This document shows, piece after piece, positions 15,898 through 22,138 of a DNA stretch of 22,638 nucleotides. The notes under the pieces were generated by a model. That model ran no database searches, was not told the DNA's origin, and was given only the letters and a program-made list of their open reading frames with translations. Source of the stretch: Caryophanales bacterium UBA4951. GTDB lineage: Bacteria > Bacillota_I > Bacilli_A > RFN20 > CAG-826. The number at the start of each line of letters is the position of its first letter. The first letter of the stretch is position 1. The position numbers were made by a program, and so were the translations under genes. The DNA lies in assembly GCA_002397465.1 (NCBI GenBank), contig DHAP01000051.1, forward strand, positions 1 through 22,638, read 5' to 3'.

Positions 15898-16016
15898 AAA
15901 AAATGGCGCAGCAATTGCGCGCCTGATTCTAACAAGATATTTTTCTTGTAGCTTTGGCCGATTCCCTAAGGGAGTCCGGCGAGTTCATGCGCGAACTGCT
16001 TTCTACTTTTATCGAC
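15898..16016 (-). promoter_or_regulatory. L20-type leader with intrinsic attenuator before infC
   Basis: The 5' untranslated RNA (about 120 nt before the attenuator tail) has successive hairpins: AGTTC/GAACT (plus 15983-15997), a GCCG...CCGGC arm pair with an inner CCCT/AGGG (about 15956-15980), and ACAAGA/TCTTGT (about 15931-15948). It ends in a terminator hairpin (GGCGC and GCGCC, plus 15905-15923) followed on the minus strand by TTTTTT (plus 15898-15903). The tail lies 25 bases before the infC start. In Bacillus, L20 controls this operon by such leader attenuation. Exact family match needs a covariance search. Confidence 0.75.
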
Positions 16017-16022
16017 ACTGGT

Positions 16023-16051
16023 ATTATCCTCGTTAGAGCATGACTAGTCAA
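16023..16051 (-). promoter_or_regulatory. Promoter of infC-rpmI-rplT
   Basis: On the minus strand TTGACT (plus 16046-16051) and GATAAT (plus 16023-16028) are 17 bases apart. Transcription should begin near 16016. Confidence 0.82.
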
Positions 16052-16299
16052 GGGGTTTAGAAGTGAGATTAGCATAGCCCTCAATAATTAGGGCCTTAAG
16101 GTTATTTTAGGCTAAAACCTCTTGTTTTGCAAAATTTACAATAGTGAAAACATGAGCATAAAATCTAGAATTATTACTCAACCATAGACAAACCATTCAT
16201 TCGAAACCCCATTATTTAGGCCTTGTCTTTACCTATTGGTGCCATAGTTTGAGCATCTTCAACCGCCCGTGGAAGGTTTTGGTTGTAGACTATCGGAGC
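16052..16299. other. Intergenic region between divergent infC and the DUF2156-GNAT gene
   Basis: AT-rich, no gene seen. It contains a short GCCCT/AGGGC inverted repeat near 16077-16096 and a candidate plus-strand promoter, TTTACA (16135-16140) and TAAAAT (16159-16164), 18 bases apart, which could serve the downstream gene with about 130 bases of leader. Confidence 0.4.
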
Positions 16300-17694
16300 A
16301 TGGAATTCACTGAATTGGGCCGCGAGCATCTTTGTCTCATCAGGCCATATCTAGAAAAAGCCGATTCGCATTTTTGCGATTTGACCTTAGGCAACGTTTT
16401 TATGTGGAGGAAGGAGCTGGACACCTATTTCGCCATCTCCAACGAAACCCTGATAGTCAGAAAAGAAACGGCCAAGAATGTTTATTCGTATCTGTTTCCG
16501 ATCGGAAAAGATGTCGATGGCGCGCTTAAGCAGATGGAAGAATACGCTCTCATTCATCACGAAAGGCTTTGCTTTTATGCTTTGGATGAGAAGGAAGTCG
16601 CTTTCCTTTCAGCTAGGTACAAATATCATCAGTCGACCTCTCTCCGTTCCTGGAGCGACTATCTCTATAATCTGAGCGACCTCCGTGATTACCCCGGAAA
16701 GGCCTACAGCTCAAAAAGGCACAACGCCAATCGTTTCCATCGGGACAATCCAGACGTTACTTTCAAGGTGGCCGTTGATGATGACTTGCCGCGCTTGGAA
16801 TCCTTTTTGGATGAATATGAAAAAGAAAACGCAGACCGTGATATCTCCCATGAGGAAATAGAACTGAGCCGCGAGATGATCCGCCATCCTAAGTGCATCG
16901 AATCAACGATCGGATATTACGAAAAGAATGGCAAGATCATCGCTTTTTCGCTTGGCGAGAAAAAAGGCGATTGTGTCTATATGCATATAGAAAAAGCTCT
17001 TCGCCAATATGAAGGAATCTATCAGGCCATTACCTCCGATTATTTGAAAAATCTCGGTGGTGACGCGATTTATGCCAACAGAGAAGAAGATGATGGCAAC
17101 GCGGGATTGCGTGAAGCCAAATTGCAGTTAAGGCCTCTTTCCTTGCTTCAAAAGTTCTATTTTGAGGCGGTGAATCCTATAGACTTATTGCCTTCTGAGT
17201 TATCGTTCGCAAGCGAAAGATGTCTGATCAGGCCTCTTGAAAAAAGCTACGAGGATCAGTACTTCCGCTTGGCCACGGATGAAGCCAACAATATTTATTG
17301 GGGCTACCATTACCAAGATGATCTTAAAAATGGCGAAGTGCCAACGAAAGAGTATTTCTATGATGGGGTTGAGGATGACTCCAAGAACAAAGAATTCATC
17401 TCTTTGGAGATTCTTCTGAAAAACGGCGAGTTCATCGGAGAACTGGTTCTTTATCATTTCACGCCATTTGGAAGCTTGGAATTGGGCATTCGCTTATTTA
17501 AGGAATATCAGGGACACGGCTATGCCAAAGAAGTCCTTTCCTCGGCCATTCTTTATCTTAAGAAGCTAGGCTTCAGCTATCTTGAATATGAATGCTATAA
17601 ATCCAACGTTTCTTCAAGAGCCTTAGCGGAATCCCTTATGTTTTCCTTAAAGAGGGAAGACGAGGAAAGACGCTATTACGTCTACGAGTTTTAA
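16300..17694 (+). CDS. DUF2156 - GNAT fusion protein (acyltransferase)
   Basis: 464 residues from the ATG at 16300. Residues 1-290 are a DUF2156 domain, the duplicated GNAT-like fold also found in phosphatidylglycerol lysyltransferase. Evidence: FTELGREHLCLIRPYLEKAD with DLTLGNVFMW, SSKRHNANRFHRDNPDVTF (about 138-155) and NREEDDGNAGLREAKLQLRP (260-279). Residues 306-464 are a separate RimJ-like GNAT domain with ELGIRLFKEYQGHGYAKEVL; the QGHGYA acetyl-CoA loop is at 404-409. Its substrates are unknown; transfer of an acyl or aminoacyl group is inferred from the folds. A TTG at 16249 would add 17 residues but has no ribosome-binding site and lies outside the conserved start. The site before 16300 (CGGAGC) is very close, so the start is not certain. 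It is a single-gene unit with its own terminator. Confidence 0.88.
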   Translation: MEFTELGREHLCLIRPYLEKADSHFCDLTLGNVFMWRKELDTYFAISNETLIVRKETAKNVYSYLFPIGKDVDGALKQMEEYALIHHERLCFYALDEKEVAFLSARYKYHQSTSLRSWSDYLYNLSDLRDYPGKAYSSKRHNANRFHRDNPDVTFKVAVDDDLPRLESFLDEYEKENADRDISHEEIELSREMIRHPKCIESTIGYYEKNGKIIAFSLGEKKGDCVYMHIEKALRQYEGIYQAITSDYLKNLGGDAIYANREEDDGNAGLREAKLQLRPLSLLQKFYFEAVNPIDLLPSELSFASERCLIRPLEKSYEDQYFRLATDEANNIYWGYHYQDDLKNGEVPTKEYFYDGVEDDSKNKEFISLEILLKNGEFIGELVLYHFTPFGSLELGIRLFKEYQGHGYAKEVLSSAILYLKKLGFSYLEYECYKSNVSSRALAESLMFSLKREDEERRYYVYEF

Positions 17695-17705
17695 AACTCT
17701 TTTTT
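17686..17705 (+). terminator. Terminator overlapping the stop of the DUF2156-GNAT gene
   Basis: The palindrome GAGTTTTAAAACTC (17686-17699) contains the last codons and the TAA stop, and is followed by six T residues. The stem is short and AT-rich, so it may be a weak terminator. Confidence 0.6.
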
Positions 17706-17815
17706 CTTTTCATCAAGACGAGCCAATTTTGAAATACATCAGGATATATCGGCTAAATTTATTAATGTTAATAGACAAAAAATACTATTTTGTGCAATAA
17801 AAGGCGACTATGAAT

Positions 17816-17844
17816 TTGCTTTTTTTTGATGAAATGACTATAAA
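17816..17844 (+). promoter_or_regulatory. Candidate promoter of ogt
   Basis: TTGCTT (17816-17821) and TATAAA (17839-17844) are 17 bases apart, with an expected start near 17851, about 38 bases before the ATG. Confidence 0.55.
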
Positions 17845-17888
17845 TAGAGCAAGAAAGAAAACCATAGCTGGGAAAGTGAGATTAAAAT

Positions 17889-18398
17889 ATGCCTTTGCGT
17901 TATGCGGTTTATGACACTTCGATAGGCGATGTTACCATCATCGCAAATGAGAAAGCTCTGACTGGTTTATTGTTCGGAGCGGTCGACCCAGCTGGATGCA
18001 TCAACGAGGAAAACGCCGCGTTATATGATGCCATCATTGAGATCAACCAATATTTCTTCGGGCAGCGCAAAACCTTTGATCTTAAGCTTCAGCCTGAAGG
18101 AAGCGAGTTCGAACTCAAGGTTTGGGACTATGTTCTCAAGAACGTGCCTTATGGGAAAACCTGCACTTATGAAGATGTCGCCAAGGGGATAGGGGAGCCC
18201 AACGCCGAGCGTTCTGTCGGGATGGCCCTTAACCATAATCCAATACCTTTGTTTATTCCTTGCCATCGTGTAATCGGCAAAAACGGTTCATTGGTTGGCT
18301 ATGTCGGGGGAACCGAACTTAAAAAATCCATCCTGGCAATGGAAAAGAAAAACGCCGATCGCGAGTTCCATCCGGGAACCTACGAAGATCCTGAGTGA
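17889..18398 (+). CDS. ogt: Methylated-DNA-[protein]-cysteine S-methyltransferase
   Basis: Suicide repair protein that moves the alkyl group from O6-alkylguanine (and O4-alkylthymine) in DNA to its own cysteine. 169 residues, the usual size of the single-domain Ogt/Ada-C type. Residues 75-150 form the active domain: FELKVWDYVLKNVPYGKTCT, the arginine-finger segment NAERSVGMALNHNP (R108) and the active site IPCHRVIGKNG with acceptor C125. YEDVAKGIGEP is the DNA-binding HTH region. It stands alone between two hairpin terminators; no damage-responsive site is seen. The ribosome-binding site is weak (AAAGTGAG). A second methyltransferase in the genome cannot be excluded. Confidence 0.95.
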   Translation: MPLRYAVYDTSIGDVTIIANEKALTGLLFGAVDPAGCINEENAALYDAIIEINQYFFGQRKTFDLKLQPEGSEFELKVWDYVLKNVPYGKTCTYEDVAKGIGEPNAERSVGMALNHNPIPLFIPCHRVIGKNGSLVGYVGGTELKKSILAMEKKNADREFHPGTYEDPE

Positions 18399-18415
18399 AG
18401 CTGATAGGAAACAAT

Positions 18416-18449
18416 AAAAAAATCTCGGTCAGGAACCCGAGATTTTTTT
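18416..18449. terminator. Bidirectional terminator after ogt
   Basis: An 8-bp perfect stem (AATCTCGG at 18421-18428 with CCGAGATT at 18437-18444) is flanked by A residues on the left and seven T residues on the right. It can end ogt and also the minus-strand small-peptide transcript that comes from the right. Confidence 0.9.
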
Positions 18450-18454
18450 GAGGA

Positions 18455-18552
18455 GGATTCGCTTCAATCATGAAGCAAGAATTTTATATAGTTTCAGCGG
18501 ATTCGCTACCTGGAAAGGTGGCGAGGTGGGGGCAATCATGAAACTATATAAA
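18455..18552. repeat. Hairpin and direct-repeat cluster, possible structured RNA
   Basis: Several repeats lie within 100 bases. There is a perfect 14-bp inverted repeat (TTTATATAGTTTCA at 18483-18496 with TGAAACTATATAAA at 18539-18552). Inside it is an 8-bp hairpin with a GGAA loop (CGCTACCT at 18504-18511 with AGGTGGCG at 18516-18523). There is also a 6-bp hairpin, GCTTCA-atca-TGAAGC (18461-18476). GGATTCGCT occurs at 18455-18463 and 18499-18507, and CAATCATGAA at 18465-18474 and 18533-18542. The second copy equals the first with its single middle T replaced by 25 other bases. The left arm of the inverted repeat, read on the minus strand, contains the stop of the 30-residue peptide. No known RNA family was recognised. 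Confidence 0.7.
18470..18541 (+). other. Small plus-strand ORF of 23 codons, coding status unclear
   Basis: ATG at 18470 opens MKQEFYIVSADSLPGKVARW plus three residues, with a perfect AGGAGG 13 bases upstream, immediately after the ogt terminator. Its TGA overlaps a second ATG (18538) that opens a 14-codon ORF, MKLYKVGKRDDADD. Both starts lie in copies of the repeated sequence CAATCATGAA. The first residues recall the FYxV...LP start of ACT-domain PheB-type (UPF0735) proteins, but the match is short and from memory. It could be a remnant, a leader peptide or chance. It overlaps the repeat cluster; the inverted-repeat arms extend into it. Confidence 0.25.
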
Positions 18553-18636
18553 GTTGGCAAGAGAGACGACGCCGATGACTGATACCAAAAAGCTTACTAT
18601 GGTAAACAGATAGATAAGGTATTTAGTGTTAATCAT
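18544..18636 (-). CDS. Small hydrophobic membrane peptide (30 residues)
   Basis: ATG at 18636 opens a 30-residue peptide beginning MINTKYLIYLFTIVSFLVSV and ending GVVSLANFI, with TAG at 18544. Apart from N3, K5, and small polar residues it is one membrane-spanning segment. A strong AAAGGAG (plus 18645-18651) lies 8 bases upstream and a candidate promoter (TTGACT, TAAATA) about 66 bases further. The stop codon lies in one arm of a 14-bp inverted repeat, and the transcript would run through a structured region to the bidirectional terminator beyond ogt. Size and composition recall type I toxins and other small membrane peptides, but I recognise no family. It is well short of the usual gene-calling length. 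Confidence 0.6.
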   Translation of the reverse strand: MINTKYLIYLFTIVSFLVSVIGVVSLANFI

Positions 18637-18708
18637 GTCTTTCGCTCCTTTCTCCGCATATACAATATATCCATGGCCGACAATAGCCAAATGGTAAAAC
18701 GCCAAATA

Positions 18709-18738
18709 TATTTACATTTTAATAAACTAAATAGTCAA
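18709..18738 (-). promoter_or_regulatory. Candidate promoter of the small membrane peptide
   Basis: On the minus strand TTGACT (plus 18733-18738) and TAAATA (plus 18709-18714) are 18 bases apart; the start point would be near 18702. Confidence 0.5.
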
Positions 18739-18755
18739 CGCTTTTTAAATTTAAC

Positions 18756-18786
18756 AAAAAGTTCGAAGATGATGTAAAAAGTTCGA
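18756..18786. repeat. Two direct repeats AAAAAGTTCGA, 20-bp period
   Basis: The 11-mer AAAAAGTTCGA occurs at 18756-18766 and 18776-18786, exactly 20 bases apart, ending 17 bases upstream of the -35 box of the small-peptide promoter. A spacing of about two helical turns suits a regulator dimer on one DNA face. Confidence 0.55.
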
Positions 18787-19055
18787 TGCAATCCAAGTAT
18801 ATAAATTAGTCACGACTTTTAAATAATAGTATATTTCAGAACCTTGACTAGTGAGTGCTTACTATTATCGATAAAATCTACAAAATAATTTAACGGATTA
18901 ATTGACAGAGAAAAAATCCTCAAGTTATTGAGCGACTACTATATTTAAAAACCTAATAATTTTTAAGCATTTGCTTTTTATCTTGCTTGAAAATAATTGT
19001 TGTTGATAAGTGTTCCCAATTGTAAAAATTTCAATTTCGCGGATTTTCCGAAACA
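18787..19055. other. AT-rich intergenic stretch, no gene seen
   Basis: No open frame with a ribosome-binding site, tRNA or known RNA element was recognised on either strand. It contains a small CTCAA-gtta-TTGAG dyad near 18919-18932, and -35-like TTGAC sequences without good -10 partners. Confidence 0.5.
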
Positions 19056-19056
19056 G

Positions 19057-19087
19057 AAAAAGCCGTCTCTTTATGAGGCGACTTTTT
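19057..19087 (-). terminator. Terminator of thrS
   Basis: A stem of about 10 bp with one mismatch (AGCCGTCTC and GAGGCGACT around TTTAT, 19061-19082) is flanked by A residues on the left and T residues on the right. It lies 25 bases beyond the thrS stop and could act in both directions. Confidence 0.82.
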
Positions 19088-19112
19088 GACGGGCTAATTA
19101 TCGAAAATCTGA

Positions 19113-21017
19113 TCAATAGCAAGCCTTGTCATCAATTGACTTGCGAATGATTTTGACGAATTCTTCAAGCGAGACGCTGGTCTGTTTTTCGCTTCCGAAG
19201 ACGCGATAGGTGACGGAGGAGTTTTCCATCTCCTTGTCGCCGACTACGAGAGTGAACGGAATCTTGCGGATTTGAGAGTTCCTTAAGCGGTAGCCGAGTT
19301 TTTCATTTGAGGCATCAAGTTCGCATCTGACGCCGTTCTTTTTAAGCTCGTCTTGGACTTTCTTGGCATATTCGCCTTGAACTTCGGAATTGACTGGGAG
19401 GACGTTGCACTGAACCGGCGAGAGCCAGGTCGGGAAGGCGCCTCCATAGTTTTCCGTGATGATGCCGATGAAACGCTCGACTGATCCAAAGACGACGCGG
19501 TGGAGCATATACGGCTCTTTCTTCTCACCGTTTTCATCGATGTAGTAGCATCCGAAACGATGTGGGAGGTTGACGTCGAGCTGGATGGTTCCACATTGCC
19601 AGGTACGGCCCATGGAATCCTTGAGCTTGAAATCGAGCTTCGGGCCATAGAAAGCTCCGTCGCCAGGATTGATCGTATATTCATGGCCAGAGTCTTTGCA
19701 GGCTTGGGCCAAGGCAGCTTCTGATCTCTTCCAATATTCCTCGGTTCCGATGTAATCCTTCTCAGGGCGGGTCGAAAGCACGATATGATAAGAAAGACCG
19801 AAGACGTTATAGACCTCATCGAACAAAGCCATGATGGCTTTGACTTCGCTTTCGATCTGGTCTGGTCTGATCATGATGTGGGCATCGTCTTGGGTGAAGG
19901 CCCTGACGCGGAAGAGGCCGTTCAAAGCACCGGAAGCCTCGTGGCGGTGAACGTGTCCAAGCTCAGCGTAGCGAAGCGGGAATTCCTTATACGAATGAAT
20001 GTCGTTTTTGTAAACCAAGATAGCGCCTGGGCAGTTCATAGGCTTAATGGCGAAATCCTTGCCATCTATTTTGGTGGTGTACATGTTCTCTTTGTAATGA
20101 TCCCAGTGTCCTGAGGTTTCCCAAAGCTCTCTCGAAAGCATCGTTGGGGTCTCGATTTCTAAATAATCATGGGCACGATGGACCTGATGCCAATAATCAA
20201 GAAGGGAATTCTTGAGCACCATGCCGTTCGGCAAGAAGAACGGGAAGCCAGGGCCGTAGTCACTGATGAAGAACAAGCCAAGCTCTTTTCCGAGTTTGCG
20301 GTGATCGTTGGCCTTGCGTTTCTCCAAGACGGCCAAATGGTTCTGAAGGTCTTCCTCGCTCCACCAAGAAGTGCCATAGATTCTGGTTAGCTGCTTGTTT
20401 TTGGAATCGCCTCTCCAATAAGCTCCGGCTACGCTCAAAAGCTTGAAATGCTTGATGTAGCCAGTGGAAGAGACGTGAGGGCCTCTGCAGAAGTCGGTGA
20501 AATCGCCTTGCTTATAGATTGAAATTAGCTCGCCTTGGTGTTCCTTGATGAGTTCTTCTTTATAAGGATTGGCTTTGAAGATCTCCATGGCTTTTTCCGG
20601 GCTGACTTCCTCACGGACGAAAGGATAGTTCTCTTTCGAGAGTTTCTTCATCTCGGCTTCGATTTTCACTAAATCGGCATCGGTGATGACCTGATCGCCA
20701 AAATCCACATCGTAGTAATAGCCTTCTTCGATTGAAGGGCCGAATCCGAATTTGGCATTTGGATAGAGATGGATTATGGCCTGAGCCATAAGATGCGAGG
20801 TGCTGTGATTCAAAAGTTCGAAAGCCTCAGGGCTTCCTTCTTTTATGAAAGAGAAAGAGCCATCTTCTTTGATGGGCTCTCTCATGTCGTACTCTTTGCC
20901 ATTCAAAACGTAGGCCACGTCTTTGCTTTTTTGTTCAGCATCCAATGATTTGGCTAAGCTGAAACCGGTGTCGGCGGGATTGATCTCAATCTCTTTTCCC
21001 TCATAGACAATCTTCAT
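19113..21017 (-). CDS. thrS: Threonyl-tRNA synthetase (ThrRS)
   Basis: Class II synthetase that charges tRNA-Thr and edits Ser-tRNA-Thr. 634 residues, the normal full length. Domains in order: TGS (1-60), the editing domain with HSTSHLMAQ (H71, H75) and FCRGPHV (C177, H181), the class II catalytic core (about 240-535) with zinc ligands C329 in MNCPG and H380 in DDAHI, motif 2 (HVHRHEASGALNGLFRVRAF), TWQCGTIQLDVNLP and motif 3 (HRVVFGSVERFIGIITENYG), then the anticodon-binding domain. The ATG at 21017 is chosen because GGAGG lies 5 bases upstream; an in-frame start at 21035 would begin within that site. It is controlled by the T-box leader just upstream. Confidence 0.98.
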   Translation of the reverse strand: MKIVYEGKEIEINPADTGFSLAKSLDAEQKSKDVAYVLNGKEYDMREPIKEDGSFSFIKEGSPEAFELLNHSTSHLMAQAIIHLYPNAKFGFGPSIEEGYYYDVDFGDQVITDADLVKIEAEMKKLSKENYPFVREEVSPEKAMEIFKANPYKEELIKEHQGELISIYKQGDFTDFCRGPHVSSTGYIKHFKLLSVAGAYWRGDSKNKQLTRIYGTSWWSEEDLQNHLAVLEKRKANDHRKLGKELGLFFISDYGPGFPFFLPNGMVLKNSLLDYWHQVHRAHDYLEIETPTMLSRELWETSGHWDHYKENMYTTKIDGKDFAIKPMNCPGAILVYKNDIHSYKEFPLRYAELGHVHRHEASGALNGLFRVRAFTQDDAHIMIRPDQIESEVKAIMALFDEVYNVFGLSYHIVLSTRPEKDYIGTEEYWKRSEAALAQACKDSGHEYTINPGDGAFYGPKLDFKLKDSMGRTWQCGTIQLDVNLPHRFGCYYIDENGEKKEPYMLHRVVFGSVERFIGIITENYGGAFPTWLSPVQCNVLPVNSEVQGEYAKKVQDELKKNGVRCELDASNEKLGYRLRNSQIRKIPFTLVVGDKEMENSSVTYRVFGSEKQTSVSLEEFVKIIRKSIDDKACY

Positions 21018-21033
21018 AATTACCTCCGGGCGC

Positions 21034-21211
21034 AAAATAAAACGCCCTTACTTTCCATAAGGACGCTTCCGCGTGGTACCACCTTATTTCAGGCCGTTAA
21101 GCCTGCTCTTTCATCCCTTAACGCGGTGATGACTCGCTTGGCTCTTCGCCAAGGGCTCGGGAGTGGTACTCCATAGGCCTATAGGCCTTTGAGCATGTCT
21201 CCTTCAACGCT
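21034..21211 (-). promoter_or_regulatory. Threonine T-box leader of thrS
   Basis: The minus-strand leader contains the T-box core, TGGTACCACGCGG (plus 21069-21081), inside the antiterminator region. It is followed by a terminator (CGTCCTTA and TAAGGGCG, plus 21043-21065) and TTTTATTTT (plus 21034-21042). Stem I is closed by CTTAGCG pairing with CGTTAAG. A threonine ACC specifier is present; the best-placed copy is at plus 21125-21127, just before the closing strand, with another ACC at 21165-21167. Uncharged tRNA-Thr should stabilise the antiterminator and allow thrS transcription. Confidence 0.93.
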
Positions 21212-21217
21212 AAGTTA

Positions 21218-21245
21218 ATCATAGGATGGATGCATGAGGTGTCAA
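21218..21245 (-). promoter_or_regulatory. Promoter of thrS
   Basis: On the minus strand a consensus TTGACA (plus 21240-21245) and TATGAT (plus 21218-21223) are 16 bases apart; transcription starts near 21211, at the foot of T-box stem I. Confidence 0.82.
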
Positions 21246-21260
21246 GCAATTTGACATATG

Positions 21261-21291
21261 AAAAGCCGCCCCAATGTTCTTGGGACGGCTT
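21261..21291 (-). terminator. Terminator of the pyk-ROK kinase unit
   Basis: A 12-bp stem with one mismatch (AAGCCGCCCCAA at 21263-21274 with TTGGGACGGCTT at 21280-21291) follows the kinase stop by 7 bases. On the minus strand it ends in TTTT. Confidence 0.75.
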
Positions 21292-21298
21292 ATTTGGC

Positions 21299-22138
21299 TT
21301 ACTTGCTTCTTTGAAAGCCGAGGACCGCAGAACCGATAAGGCCGGCTTCTTGGCCGCATCCGCATTGCTCCAAATGACAGTGGTGGGCGGCTCTTCTTAA
21401 ATCCTCTAAGAAGACATCGGCGCTTTTCATGACGCCTCCGGTGATGGTGAAGACCTCAGGCGAGAAGGCATCGTTTATCATCTCAAACCAATTGCCGACG
21501 AGGTTGATCCAGTCTTTATAGACGGACAGAGCCAAGGGGTTTTTGTTTTTGACGAGGGCAAAGAATTCCTTTGCGTCGGTGACCTGAAGCCTGTTCATGT
21601 CGCAAAGGCGCCTGATTCCTACGCCTGAGCACATATGCTCGAATTCGTGGACCTCCCCGTGGTAGCGGGTCATCGTGTGGCCGGCTTCATATGAGGAATT
21701 GACGAGTTTTCCATTGACTGTCAAAGCCCCGCCGACACCGGTGGAAATCGTTACGAAATAGAGCGAATGAGCCTTTTTCCAAGGCCCAACGTTGGCTTCG
21801 GCCAAAGCGGCGACTTCAGCATCGTTGATGACGTAAGCCGGCTTCTTGAAGACATCGCTTAAATAAGAGGCCAAAGGGACGTTTTCAATATGAATGTTTG
21901 GTAGGGCATAGATGAAACCGTCGTACCTGATTCGTCCAGGCACTCCGGTCGCTAAACAAAGAACGTCATCCCAATCGGTGATGGCTTCGGTGACTGTTTT
22001 CTTGACGTTCTCAAGAAACAGATTGGTGTCGCCAACCACGGTTGGTTCGATCTTGATTGACTCAATCTCGTATTTTTCGTTTATCAGGGCTACCCTCGTG
22101 TTGGTGCCGCCGATATCTAATGCCACGATTTTCTTCAT
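21299..22138 (-). CDS. ROK-family sugar kinase (glucokinase-like)
   Basis: 279 residues. ALDIGGTNTR (residues 6-15) is the phosphate-1 ATP-binding motif, ATGVPGRI (63-70) the ROK loop, NDAEVAALAE (105-114) holds the catalytic D106, STGVGGAL (132-139) and EAGH (151-154) are conserved, and TITGGVM (231-237) is the adenosine motif. Glucose or a related hexose is the likely substrate because the gene follows pyruvate kinase with a TGATG stop-start overlap, placing it in a glycolytic unit. The usual CxCGxxGC zinc motif after EAGH is missing: HEFEHMCSGVG keeps one cysteine. A Cys/His-rich segment, HHCHLEQCGCG (252-262), appears near the C-terminus instead. No DNA-binding domain, so it is a kinase rather than a ROK repressor. 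Confidence 0.9.
   Translation of the reverse strand: MKKIVALDIGGTNTRVALINEKYEIESIKIEPTVVGDTNLFLENVKKTVTEAITDWDDVLCLATGVPGRIRYDGFIYALPNIHIENVPLASYLSDVFKKPAYVINDAEVAALAEANVGPWKKAHSLYFVTISTGVGGALTVNGKLVNSSYEAGHTMTRYHGEVHEFEHMCSGVGIRRLCDMNRLQVTDAKEFFALVKNKNPLALSVYKDWINLVGNWFEMINDAFSPEVFTITGGVMKSADVFLEDLRRAAHHCHLEQCGCGQEAGLIGSAVLGFQRSK

Noticed and set aside
16077..16130. Hairpins GCCCT/AGGGC and TTTTAG/CTAAAA between infC and the DUF2156-GNAT gene
   Set aside because: The stems are short, one has almost no loop, no T-run follows in a useful place and no gene ends there.
18483..18552. Miniature transposable element (MITE)
   Set aside because: The 14-bp inverted repeat spans only about 70 bases, has no flanking target duplication, and one arm coincides with the end of a small ORF; a structured RNA fits better.
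18925..19122. 65-codon minus-strand open frame downstream of thrS
   Set aside because: It overlaps the end of thrS and runs through the thrS terminator, is basic and AT-driven in composition, and has no ribosome-binding site.
19283..19819. 178-codon open frame on the minus strand
   Set aside because: It lies wholly inside thrS in another frame; thrS is unambiguous there and this frame's composition (Ser/Arg/Thr-rich, low complexity) is typical of a shadow.
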